From positions 9,933,508 through 9,997,507 of the forward strand of contig NZ_KB913037.1 in assembly GCF_000384295.1 (NCBI RefSeq): a DNA stretch of 64,000 nt. Direction: 5' to 3'. Under the pieces are notes generated by a model. That model made no database searches and was not told where the DNA came from. It was given only the letters and a program-made list of their open reading frames with translations. This DNA comes from Amycolatopsis balhimycina FH 1894 (GTDB lineage Bacteria; Actinomycetota; Actinomycetes; Mycobacteriales; Pseudonocardiaceae). The position numbers and the translations under genes are program-made. Position 1 is the first letter of the stretch, and every line of letters starts with the position of its first letter. Positions 41,467 through 49,882 of this stretch are shown here, piece by piece.

Positions 41467-42687
41467 TCAGGCCTGCGCCGTCGCCAGCTCGGTGCGGCGG
41501 AAGGCGGCGGGGGAGAGGGTGAACCAGACGAGCACGGCGCTGACCGCCTGGATCACCGCGGCCACCACCCAGACGCCGCGCAGGCTCCAGTGCGCCGCGA
41601 CCAGGCCGCCGGTGAGCGCGCCCAGCGGCGTCAGCCCCCAGGCCAGCGCGCGGTGGCCGGTGAGCACCCGGCCCAGCAGCGGCGCGGGCGTGAAGCGCTG
41701 GCGGCTGGACTGCGAGCAGACGTTCCAGATCAGCACCGACGCCGTCAGGGACATCAGCACGAGGCCGACCAGTGGCGGCCACGGCGGGACGACGGCGATC
41801 AGCAGGTCCGCCACGATGCCGAAGCTCTGCGCGATCCGCATCGACCACGAGTAGCCGAGCCGGTCCACCACCTTCTGCACCACGAACGACGACGCGACCC
41901 AGCCGACCGCGAGGCAGGCGAGCAGCAGGCCGTACCCGACCGGGCCGACGTGCAGGATCTGCGTCGCGTAGAGCACGAACATCGCGTTGCCGGCACTCGC
42001 GGCGAACGAGCCGAGGGCGACGTTGATCGTGATCGACCGCAGCAGCGGCGTCTTCACCAGGTGCCGCAGCCCGGCGGAGAGATCGCGCAGCGGATGCGTC
42101 GTCGTGGCGACGGTCCGCGACTCGGACGGGATGCGCCGCGCGAGGAGCAGCGCGCCCAGCGCGCAGGCGGCGGCCAGCCAGGCGGGCACCCCGGCCCCGA
42201 CGGCGAGCAGGAACCCGGTCAGTGGTGGCACGACGAACTGGACGACACCCCGGTCGATCACCGTGAGCCGCGCGTTGGCGTGCGCCAGGCGGCCCGGTTC
42301 GACCAGCTCGGGCACGAGCGCGCCGCTGGCGCCGTCCCCGAGCACCTGCGCCGAGGTGACGACGAAGGCGACGACGATCAGCACCGGCAGGCTCAGCACC
42401 CCGGCGGACGCGGCGACGGCGAGCGCCACGGCCGCCCCGATCTGCACGGCATAGGCCCAAGCCAGCACGGCGGTCCGCCGCACGCGGTCGATGAGCACCC
42501 CGGCGAACAGGGAGAGCAGCAGCCACGGCGCCTGCCCGGCGATGTTGAGCAGCGAGATCTCGCGCGGATCGGTGGTGACGGACACGGCGAGCAGCGGGAG
42601 GGCCGCGAGCATCAGGCCTTCGGCGGACGAACCGGACACTGCCACAGCCTGCAGCCGCACCCATCTGCTGGTCATGATCACCAGCAT
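41467..42687 (-). CDS. MFS transporter
   Basis: This 406-residue protein has 10-12 hydrophobic helices and resembles the EntS/MFS_3 group of exporters (FAGVLIDRVRRTAVLAWAYAVQ is the loop 2-3 motif region). It probably exports a siderophore or drug-like molecule. The ATG at 42687 is a best guess: there is also an ATG at 42675 and a TTG at 42711, and none has a clear Shine-Dalgarno site. No biosynthetic genes are nearby. Confidence 0.82.
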   Translation of the reverse strand: MLVIMTSRWVRLQAVAVSGSSAEGLMLAALPLLAVSVTTDPREISLLNIAGQAPWLLLSLFAGVLIDRVRRTAVLAWAYAVQIGAAVALAVAASAGVLSLPVLIVVAFVVTSAQVLGDGASGALVPELVEPGRLAHANARLTVIDRGVVQFVVPPLTGFLLAVGAGVPAWLAAACALGALLLARRIPSESRTVATTTHPLRDLSAGLRHLVKTPLLRSITINVALGSFAASAGNAMFVLYATQILHVGPVGYGLLLACLAVGWVASSFVVQKVVDRLGYSWSMRIAQSFGIVADLLIAVVPPWPPLVGLVLMSLTASVLIWNVCSQSSRQRFTPAPLLGRVLTGHRALAWGLTPLGALTGGLVAAHWSLRGVWVVAAVIQAVSAVLVWFTLSPAAFRRTELATAQA

Positions 42688-42743
42688 GCCGAAGAAACCG
42701 GTGAACCCCAAACGGTTTAGGGCCGCAGGAAGCCGGACGAACT

Positions 42744-42771
42744 CCCGGCAGGCGCCGGGGCGCCTGCCGGG
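42744..42771 (-). terminator. Hairpin downstream of the XRE/DUF397 operon
   Basis: CCCGGCAGGCG (42744-42754) pairs exactly with CGCCTGCCGGG (42761-42771). It lies about 145 bases past the DUF397 stop and before the MFS start on the same strand. It could end the XRE/DUF397 transcript. The rest of this 228-base gap shows no gene. Confidence 0.55.
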
Positions 42772-42915
42772 CGAAAGCGTTCGCCGTATTTCGGCCGCGG
42801 TCCGTTAATCCGCCGTCTCGGCGGTCGTGCCCGTGCATCGGCACGTTCACGCGGGCAGGTAAAGCGGTTCGGCCGTGTCGAGTTGTCAATTCATGGACAA
42901 TATCGGGAAACAGGA

Positions 42916-43152
42916 TCAGTGGCCGGACGTTCCCGTGTCGTCCAGGAGGCGGAGAAAGCCGCGCCAGCTGTCCGGCGGCAGCCGCAACTCGCCGTGGGCC
43001 GGCGCTTTGGAGTCGCGGACGTGCACCGAACAGCCGTCGTAAGCTGCTTCAACGCAGTCCGGGTGGTCATCGGGATGACAACGTGCACTCCGGTGCCAGC
43101 TGAGTCCCCGGTGGTCGACTTCGGCGATGGGTGCAGCAAACCGTCCGTTCAT
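42916..43152 (-). CDS. DUF397 protein
   Basis: This 78-residue protein has the DUF397 core: a W-R-S start (LSWHRSARC), CVEAAYDG, VHVRDSK and a closing WRGFLRLL. DUF397 proteins are partners or targets of the XRE/DUF5753 regulator usually encoded next door, as here, where the regulator gene is upstream on the same strand. The ATG at 43152 has GGGAGG 5 bases upstream; upstream in-frame starts are poorer. Its molecular action is not settled, though some such pairs affect development. Confidence 0.82.
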   Translation of the reverse strand: MNGRFAAPIAEVDHRGLSWHRSARCHPDDHPDCVEAAYDGCSVHVRDSKAPAHGELRLPPDSWRGFLRLLDDTGTSGH

Positions 43153-43318
43153 CAGGCCCTCCCGACCCATGATCGCCCGAGGTGTTCGCCCGGGCTGTGG
43201 ACGTACTCGGTGAGGGTCCCATTCTACTCCCGCGCCGTAAATGGGCTGCACGAGATTTCAGGTCCACTCTCCGTAGGACGATTGCGCCGAACTGATGAAT
43301 GGGGAGGTATCGCCGGTA

Positions 43319-44176
43319 TTACGCCTGCTGTTTGGCGATTTGATCGATTACGACGTCCAGCTCGGCGGCCGGGGACGAGTGGGCGGGCTCCTGGAGCTGT
43401 TCGAACGCGTCCAGGTAGCGGCCGACCTCGTCCGGGTTGGTGCGGGCGATCAGGGTGCACCCCGGCTGGTCGACGTAGACGTGGTGGTCCTGGTCGGGCA
43501 GCTCGAAGATCGTGAACGGCGACTGCATCCAGCGGGTCACGCGCCGGTCGGACGTCGCGACCTGGATGGAGACGGTGGGGAGGCGGTTCAGCTCCTTGAG
43601 GAAGTCGAGCTGCTCCCGCATCGTCCCGGGCGACCCGATCGCTCGCCTGATCACCATTTCGTCGAGGACGAACCGGGCTTCCAGGGGATGTTCCCCGGTG
43701 AGCAGCCGTCGTCGTTCCGTGCGCATGGCGATCGCGCGCTCGGTCCCGTCGTCGTCGAATCCGAACTCCTCGCCGAGCGCGCGGATGTACGCCGTGGTCT
43801 GCAGGATGCCCGGCACGATGAACGTCTGGTACTCCGACAGCGTGGAGGCCGACGCCTCCACGGCGATGTACTCGATCAGTTGCGGGCTGGCGTGGCCGCG
43901 GAACGCGTCCCACCACGCCTTCTCCCGCGAAGCCCGCGCAGCCGCCGAGAGGTCGTCGATCTGCTCCTGGCTGGTCACGCCGTAGAGGTCGAGCAGGGCC
44001 TTGAGGTCCGTGATGGACAGTCCGACGGTGCCGCCCTCGATCCGGATCACCTTCGACAGCGACCACTCGAGCGCCGTCGCGACCTGCTTCTGCGTGAGTC
44101 CCGCCGAGTTGCGCAGCCGGCGAAGCTCGGCTCGCAGCCGGCGTTGCTCGGCCACCGGATTCCGTCCCCCGACCAT
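43319..44176 (-). CDS. XRE-family regulator with DUF5753 domain
   Basis: This 285-residue protein has an N-terminal helix-turn-helix (LRRLRNSAGLTQKQVATALE, SLSKVIRIEGG; about residues 17-52) and a DUF5753 domain with LSEYQTFIVPGILQTTAYIRAL and the closing region near VYVDQPGCTLI. It belongs to the WhiJ-like regulators abundant in actinomycetes. It is co-directional with the DUF397 gene and divergent from the glycosyltransferase gene. The 18-base palindrome between them is its likely operator. Confidence 0.88.
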   Translation of the reverse strand: MVGGRNPVAEQRRLRAELRRLRNSAGLTQKQVATALEWSLSKVIRIEGGTVGLSITDLKALLDLYGVTSQEQIDDLSAAARASREKAWWDAFRGHASPQLIEYIAVEASASTLSEYQTFIVPGILQTTAYIRALGEEFGFDDDGTERAIAMRTERRRLLTGEHPLEARFVLDEMVIRRAIGSPGTMREQLDFLKELNRLPTVSIQVATSDRRVTRWMQSPFTIFELPDQDHHVYVDQPGCTLIARTNPDEVGRYLDAFEQLQEPAHSSPAAELDVVIDQIAKQQA

Positions 44177-44296
44177 GATCCACCCGCTTCCAGCTAGTCT
44201 GGCGTCGGCCCGCCTGTTAGCTTATCGCTCACAAGTCGAACGCCTACCTGCAAGTAGCCAGCTGGCGTTTCGACCTGGAGCTTAAGTAGTACCATC

Positions 44297-44314
44297 TGCT
44301 ACCGCGCGGTAGCA
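44297..44314. promoter_or_regulatory. 18-base perfect palindrome between XRE and glycosyltransferase genes
   Basis: TGCTACCGCGCGGTAGCA reads identically on both strands. Related GTAG/CTAC half-sites occur at about 44246-44260 and 44287-44300. It lies in the 174-base gap between the divergent XRE regulator and TagF-like gene, where such regulators often bind. No clear -10/-35 pair was assigned. Confidence 0.55.
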
Positions 44315-44350
44315 ATATGTGTGAAGATCCACACGATCGGGGCATAGCGA

Positions 44351-46024
44351 GTGAGTGGTCGGCGCGGCGGCGGCCTCGAGCGGCGGACGCTGCGGGCGGC
44401 GTACAGCGTGCTGGTCGTCGTGCGGACCTTCACCACCGTGGACCGCTTGCGGACGATCTTGGAGACCCTGTTCCCCGACGCGTTCGAGGTCAAGTTCACC
44501 GTCGAGCGCGGGTCCGTGTTCGCCGACCGGCTGGTCGAGTACCTCCGGGAGCTCGAATTCGAGGTGCTCGACATGAGGCGGGCCAGGCGCATGAAGTTCG
44601 ACGTCATCCTGGCGGCGCACGCGACGGCGGCGCTCGGCAAGCTCAACGGGCCGGTGATCGTGTGCCCGCACGGGGCGGGCTACAACCGGCGGGTCCGGAA
44701 GTCGAGCGGATGCGACCGCGTCGCCACCGGCTTGGTCGAGAGCCAGCTGACGACGCGCTTCGGGCGGGTCATCCCCGAGGTGGTTTTCGTCTCCCACGAG
44801 GAGCAGCGCGAGCGGCTGCGGAAGAGTTCGCCCAAGGCCGCCGAGCGGGCGATCGTCCTCGGGGACCCGGTTCTCGACCGGATCTTCGCTTCGGAGGCGC
44901 GGCGGGAGCGCTACCGGCGCCAGTTCGGGGTGGGCGCCGACCAGAAGCTCGTGGTGGTGACTTCGACGTGGGGTCCCTACGGCACGGTCGGCTGCGAGGC
45001 CAGCCTCCCGAAGCGGCTGCTCGCGCAGTTGCCGGCGGACGAGTACAAGGTGCTGCTGATCATGCACCCGAACATCTGGTCCGGTCACTCGCCGGCGTTG
45101 ATCAAGCTGTACCTGCGCGAGGAGCTGGACAGCGGCCTGGTCATCGTGCCGCCCAGGTCACCGTGGGAGGCCGGGCTCATCGCGGCTGACCTGGTCATCG
45201 GCGACCACTCGTCGCTCTCGATCTACGCCGCGGCGCTCGGCCGCCGGTTCTTGCTGGCCGCGGACGGTAGTCCCGAGCTGGTGCCGGGGTCCCCGCTGGA
45301 GCGGCTCTGCGCCGAAGCGCCGCGGCTGGACCCCGCCGGTGATCTGCTGGAGCAGATCGAGGGCCATCTGTGGTCGGTCCCCCGGCGCTCGGGTACGGAG
45401 ATCGCCGACCTGATGTTCCAGGAACGGGGACGGTCGTGGCACATCTTCCGCTCGGTCGTGCGGAAGGTGGTCGGCCTGCCTGAACTGGCGGTGCCGCCGC
45501 GGGTGACGCCCGTGGACGATCCGCGCCCGGCGACCGGGCGCGAGGTGACCGCGTGGACTGTCTCGACGACCTCGTCGCCGGCCGGGACGACCGGGTCCGC
45601 GACGGTCGGCATCCGCCGCTACCCCCGGCTCGCCGGCGACGGTTCGGACGAGGGCGAAGACGACCTGCAGGTCTCGGACTACGGCGAGGCCGACGAGCGG
45701 TGCCGCCTGAACAGTGAAATCATCGTGCGTTCGGAAATGCTCTCCCGGGCGGCGGGGGAACAGTGGCTGGTGGAGATGTTGCCGTCCAGTCCGAAATACG
45801 GGCACAACGCCGGTCTCCTGGCTTACCGCCACAGCGGCGGCTGCGTGCTGGCGTGGCGGGACGGTCCTCGAATCGAAGCCGGGACCCAGGATGCCTTCGC
45901 GGCGGCAGTGGTCTTGCACCGAATGCGCCAGGATGGCTGGCCGCTCGACAAACCCGGCACCGCCGAATATCACTTCGGTGCCGCGGAACCGGCGTCGTTC
46001 CCGTTCGGACCGGCGCCGGCCTGA
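44351..46024 (+). CDS. TagF-like (CDP-glycerol glycerophosphotransferase-type) GT-B glycosyltransferase
   Basis: This 557-residue protein has the C-terminal GT-B half of TagF-like enzymes: KLVVVTSTWGPYG, YKVLLIMHPNIW, and AADLVIGDHSSLSIYAAALG, where the DHSS pocket binds the nucleotide. The N-terminal half (about 1-190) is a weaker Rossmann-like domain. An extra C-terminal part (about 395-557) holds a linker and a small unknown domain (WLVEMLPSSPKYGHNAGLLA). No membrane helices are seen. It is divergent from the XRE pair and convergent with the STAND gene, 4 bases apart. The GTG start lacks a good ribosome site. The substrate is unknown. Confidence 0.72.
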   Translation: MSGRRGGGLERRTLRAAYSVLVVVRTFTTVDRLRTILETLFPDAFEVKFTVERGSVFADRLVEYLRELEFEVLDMRRARRMKFDVILAAHATAALGKLNGPVIVCPHGAGYNRRVRKSSGCDRVATGLVESQLTTRFGRVIPEVVFVSHEEQRERLRKSSPKAAERAIVLGDPVLDRIFASEARRERYRRQFGVGADQKLVVVTSTWGPYGTVGCEASLPKRLLAQLPADEYKVLLIMHPNIWSGHSPALIKLYLREELDSGLVIVPPRSPWEAGLIAADLVIGDHSSLSIYAAALGRRFLLAADGSPELVPGSPLERLCAEAPRLDPAGDLLEQIEGHLWSVPRRSGTEIADLMFQERGRSWHIFRSVVRKVVGLPELAVPPRVTPVDDPRPATGREVTAWTVSTTSSPAGTTGSATVGIRRYPRLAGDGSDEGEDDLQVSDYGEADERCRLNSEIIVRSEMLSRAAGEQWLVEMLPSSPKYGHNAGLLAYRHSGGCVLAWRDGPRIEAGTQDAFAAAVVLHRMRQDGWPLDKPGTAEYHFGAAEPASFPFGPAPA

Positions 46025-46028
46025 ATTG

Positions 46029-48113
46029 TCAAATGCTTTCGTCGGCGAGCAGTCCCTTGGCCACGGCGACCAGCGGGCTCCCCGCCGCTTCGTAGAGCTG
46101 GACGAGACGCGCCGCGGAGTCGTGCAGCAACACCCGGTCGTTGCCCTGTTGCGCCACTTTGACCAGAACCTCGAGTGCTTGCGCTTCCTTGACCGGTTGC
46201 TGGTGGTCCCGCGTGGTCCGCACCGCGGAGTCGAGGACCGACCTCGCGTCCGCGAGCCGGTGCACGTGGTGATAGGCGTTGCCGAGCGCGATCCGCGCCT
46301 TCGCGGCGGAAAGGTCGTCGTGAATCCCTTCCGCGATTTCCATGGCTTCGGCGAGAACGCGGAGCCCCTCGTCGATCCGGCCTGCCCGGACGAGCACGTC
46401 TCCGAGCTGGTAGCTCTGGATCGCGACGCCTCGTTCACTGCCCAGCCGCCGGTTCAGCTCCCTGGCCCGCTTGAGGCTTTCCTCGGATTCGTCATAACGC
46501 TTGAGTTCCCGGTACAGCAGTCCGCGTGATTCCAGGATCACCGCCTCGGATCGCATGTCGTCGGAGGCCGCTTCGATACCGCGGGAAAGCTGTTCGTCAG
46601 CGGATTCGAAATCCCGTAGTTCGATGTAGGCTCTGGCGAACTGATTTCTCATGCGGGCCTGGGCTATGTCATTGCCGCATCTGACCGCCGCGGCCACGCC
46701 GAGCCGATGTGTTTCGAGCCAATCCGAGTAGACCTTCATGTTGTAGTAGAAGGCCCACAAGGACTCGCACAGCTGCCAAACCGTGGCGAACAGCTCGTGG
46801 TGCCACGATTCGTGGACGACCGCGAGCAGGTTCGATTGCTCGGTCGAGAACCACGTCATCGCCGAAGCCTTGTCGAAATCCGGATCGTCCGGGCTGTCCG
46901 CGAAGTCCGCCACCCGCCAGCGCGCCGCACCCATGACGGCGCGATCCGCCAGCGCTGCCGCTCGTGCGTACCAGGCGATCAATCGCTTCACCGCTTCTTC
47001 ACGTGCCGGGGCGGTTTCGTCCCGGCCGGCCACGGCCCGTGCGTGAAGGTGGACGAGATCGTGGAACCGGTAGCGGTCGTCGCCCAGTTCCTCCAAGAGG
47101 TTCGACGTGAGGAGAACGCCGATGAGCTCGTCCGCGTCCGCGGCCGGGACCGCGACGATCGCGGCCGCGGTGGCGAGGGCGAACTGAGAACCCGGATGCA
47201 GTCCCAATAGCCGGTACGTTCGCTTGGCGGCGTCGGGCAATTCGCCGTACGCGGCGTCGAACATCAATCGGACTCCGTCCTCGCCGTCGGGGGAAAGCCG
47301 GGTCAGCCGCAGGCGGTCGTCGGTCAGGTAGCGCACGAGATGTGGTATGGACCACTGCTTCCGCTGCGCCAGCTGGGCTCCGGCGACGCAGAGTGCCAGG
47401 GGCAGGCCGCCGCACAGTTCCGCCAGATCGGTCACGCCGCGTTCGTTCGGCTCGCAATGACCGCGAAGCATCCGGCCGAGCAGGATCTCGCTGTCGGAAA
47501 CGTCCAGGGGTGAGACATCGATGAATTCGGCGCCCTCGGTGATCAGGCCGCCCAGCTTGCGCCGGCTCGTCACCAGGACCACGCTGTCGGCGGAACCGGG
47601 GATCAGGGGGCGAACCTGGGCAGCCTGGTCGGCGTTCTCCACCACGACCAGCAGGCGTTTGGTCATGGTGCGGGATCTGAACATCGCCGCGCGTTCGGGG
47701 AACGGTGCCGGTATGTAGTCTTCCCGCACACCGAGGACGCGCAGAAACCCGCCCAGCACCTCGGTGAGCTCGACACCGCCTGAGCGGCGGTACTCCTTGA
47801 GGTCGACGTACAGCTGCCCTTCGGTGAAGCGGTCCAGATGCCGGTGTGCCCACCGCAGAACCGCGGCCGTCTTTCCGACGCCGCCGAGGCCGCTGAGCAC
47901 GATGACGGTCGCGCGGCCGTCGCGAGTGGCGCCCACCTTGTCCGAAATTGTCGTCAACTCGCGTGATCGATTCACGAAAACCGGTGGTGGGGGCGGAAGC
48001 TGCTGAGGTGTGTCGCCGAGGCTGTACGGTCGCATTGCTCGGTTCGGCCTGTTCCGTGGAGCACGGGGATTGGCTGGTGCCACCTGTCCGGTTGGCTCTG
48101 TCTCAGCGCACAT
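46029..48113 (-). CDS. STAND NTPase: NB-ARC domain plus TPR repeats
   Basis: This 694-residue protein has a short Pro-rich N-terminus, then an NB-ARC ATPase with P-loop GLGGVGKT (75-82), Walker B-like KRLLVVVEN, CGGLPLAL (the GLPL motif) and a winged-helix part. The C-terminal half (about 400-690) has helical TPR repeats. There is no SARP or other DNA-binding domain and no known toxic effector at the N-terminus. Such proteins act as signal-sensing switches in regulation or antiphage defence. GGGGAG lies about 7 bases before the ATG. Its 3' end meets the TagF-like gene with 4 bases between. Confidence 0.87.
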   Translation of the reverse strand: MCAETEPTGQVAPANPRAPRNRPNRAMRPYSLGDTPQQLPPPPPVFVNRSRELTTISDKVGATRDGRATVIVLSGLGGVGKTAAVLRWAHRHLDRFTEGQLYVDLKEYRRSGGVELTEVLGGFLRVLGVREDYIPAPFPERAAMFRSRTMTKRLLVVVENADQAAQVRPLIPGSADSVVLVTSRRKLGGLITEGAEFIDVSPLDVSDSEILLGRMLRGHCEPNERGVTDLAELCGGLPLALCVAGAQLAQRKQWSIPHLVRYLTDDRLRLTRLSPDGEDGVRLMFDAAYGELPDAAKRTYRLLGLHPGSQFALATAAAIVAVPAADADELIGVLLTSNLLEELGDDRYRFHDLVHLHARAVAGRDETAPAREEAVKRLIAWYARAAALADRAVMGAARWRVADFADSPDDPDFDKASAMTWFSTEQSNLLAVVHESWHHELFATVWQLCESLWAFYYNMKVYSDWLETHRLGVAAAVRCGNDIAQARMRNQFARAYIELRDFESADEQLSRGIEAASDDMRSEAVILESRGLLYRELKRYDESEESLKRARELNRRLGSERGVAIQSYQLGDVLVRAGRIDEGLRVLAEAMEIAEGIHDDLSAAKARIALGNAYHHVHRLADARSVLDSAVRTTRDHQQPVKEAQALEVLVKVAQQGNDRVLLHDSAARLVQLYEAAGSPLVAVAKGLLADESI

Positions 48114-48803
48114 CCGCTCGCTCCCCGCCGAGTGACTCTACGCCGTGCGACGACCTGCAGCATCCCACCATACCTTGCCCTGCTGTGGGCACTCTTGGCA
48201 AGAATGCTAATGGCTGAGCGTATCTTATGGCTGTCGCACCGGAAATTCGCGGTTCGGCCATTCGTGACACCGTCATTGCGCGGCACACGGCAATATCGGG
48301 CACAAATCGTGCACTGTTGGGCCGAGTGGACGCAATCACGCTGCGCATCTCGTCGAGTGTCGCGCTCACTCGGCCGCCTTCACTTCGTTCACACGCCCGG
48401 GCGGACGGCCGGCGGGAGATGTGTTGTCTGGGTGGCGCGGATACCCGTCCGGGTGCACGTGCAAAAGCGCGAGCACCTGGCTCGGGAGGTGTGGAGGGTG
48501 TTCCGGCATCGGGTGGCGGTGCTCCGGTGGGTCGAGCGCGGTCGGCGTGGTGCGGAGGCGGTTGACGGTGGCGCCGCGTGGTCGCGGGGCCCGTGCGGAC
48601 AGGTCCGCCGGTCCGCCTCAGGTGCCTCACCATAAGGGAGCGCCGCGTGTCCCGTGGCCTGTGCCGTGTCGCTCCTTCGAGTGCAATACGGGGCAGGCGG
48701 ACGAGTGCTCGCGCTTGCTCGTGCGATTGCGGGGCGTCCCGGGTGGTCACGCCGTAGCAGTCGTGGCGGACAGGGGAATCGCTACAGCGGCCACGGCGCC
48801 GCG
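48114..48803. other. 690-base gap without a credible gene
   Basis: Reading frames here are rich in Arg, Cys and Trp and show no family pattern, codon bias or good ribosome site. Bases about 48190-48330 are lower in GC than the surroundings, and TAAGAT on the minus strand (48222-48227) could be a -10 for the STAND gene with a leader of about 100 bases. The remainder shows no repeats or hairpins that I can support. Confidence 0.55.
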
Positions 48804-49739
48804 TCAGCGGCGCACGCGGGTCGATTCGCGGACGACCAGTTCCGGGGTGAACACCACGGCCTGGTGCTCCACCGTCGTGTCCGCCGTCTCCGCCAGGAGG
48901 AGCTCCGCGGCCGCGAACTCGATGTCGTCGTAGCCGACGATCGCCATCTCCTCCGGTACCCGGACGCCGGCGCCGACCATCGCCTGCAGCACCCCCAGCG
49001 CGAGCAGGTCGTTCGCGCAGAACACCGCCGTCGGGCGGGGGCTCGTGCCCAGCAGGCGGGCGCCCGCGTCGCGGCCGGAGGCGACGTCCAGGTTCGTCGC
49101 CTCGAGGACCGTCAGTTCCACCGACGATCCCGCGAGCGCCATGCGGACGCCCTGCTCGCGGTCGCGGCACTGGGCGAGGACGGCCGGGCCGTTGACGAAC
49201 GCGATCCGGTCGTGGCCGGTTTCCCGCAGGTGCCGGGCCGCGAGGGCACCGCCCGCGACGTCGTCCACCGACACCGAGCTCGCCTCCGACGCCGGCGCCT
49301 TGCGGTCGACGAAGACGTACGGCGTGCCGCTGCGGCGGAACGCGCGCAGGGCTTCACCGGACGTCGCGACCGGGCTCAGCAGCACCCCGCGGACCCGCTG
49401 CTCGGCGAACATCGCCAGGTACGACGCCTCCAGGTCGGACCGCTGGCCGCTGTTGCCGGTGATGACGTTGAGCCCCTCGGCGTGCGCGGCCTGCTCGGCA
49501 CCGCGGGCGACGTCGACGAAGAACGGGTTGCCGAGATCGAGCACCAGCAACCCCAGGACGCGGCTGCGGCCCGCGCGCAGCTGCCGGGCCGACTCGTCGC
49601 GGACGTAGCCCAGCTCCTCGATCACCGACAGCACCCGGGTCCGGGTGGCCACCGCGACCACGTGCGGCCGGTTGACCACATTGGACACCGTGCCGATCGA
49701 GACGCCGGCCCGCTTCGCGACGTCCTTGATGCCGACCAA
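48804..49739 (-). CDS. LacI-family transcriptional regulator
   Basis: This 311-residue protein has a helix-turn-helix (VGIKDVAKRAGVSIGTVSNV, about 2-21) and a sugar-binding domain starting at VLGLLVLDLGNPFF. It starts at a TTG (49739) with GAGGGGG just upstream; no ATG fits the HTH start. It is divergent from the PNGase A-like gene, with a classic LacI palindrome between them. It probably represses that gene and itself until a glycan-derived sugar binds. Confidence 0.88.
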   Translation of the reverse strand: MVGIKDVAKRAGVSIGTVSNVVNRPHVVAVATRTRVLSVIEELGYVRDESARQLRAGRSRVLGLLVLDLGNPFFVDVARGAEQAAHAEGLNVITGNSGQRSDLEASYLAMFAEQRVRGVLLSPVATSGEALRAFRRSGTPYVFVDRKAPASEASSVSVDDVAGGALAARHLRETGHDRIAFVNGPAVLAQCRDREQGVRMALAGSSVELTVLEATNLDVASGRDAGARLLGTSPRPTAVFCANDLLALGVLQAMVGAGVRVPEEMAIVGYDDIEFAAAELLLAETADTTVEHQAVVFTPELVVRESTRVRR

Positions 49740-49778
49740 AGCGCCCCCTCACCTGAGAAGGCGCGAGCCTATCACGAT

Positions 49779-49792
49779 CTGAAACGTTTCAG
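49779..49792. promoter_or_regulatory. LacI-type operator CTGAAACGTTTCAG
   Basis: A perfect 14-base palindrome with central CG lies 40 bases before the LacI start and 90 bases before the PNGase A-like start. The GAAACGTTTC core is a common LacI-family site. It is well placed to control both divergent genes. Confidence 0.75.
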
Positions 49793-49882
49793 GAATGGAT
49801 CGGACCCGGATTACCGCCGTTAGTCGGACGATCACGCCGCTAGGCTCCGAGGCGGGTGTGCCTGCCGCTGGGAGGAGTCCGG

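Noticed and set aside
46029..48113. STAND gene as a SARP antibiotic-pathway activator or proven antiphage gene
   Set aside because: No N-terminal SARP DNA-binding domain, no known effector domain and no biosynthetic or defence genes beside it.
48132..48635. A 167-codon frame in the large gap
   Set aside because: Composition is rich in Arg, Trp and Cys, no ribosome site precedes it, and no family was recognised.
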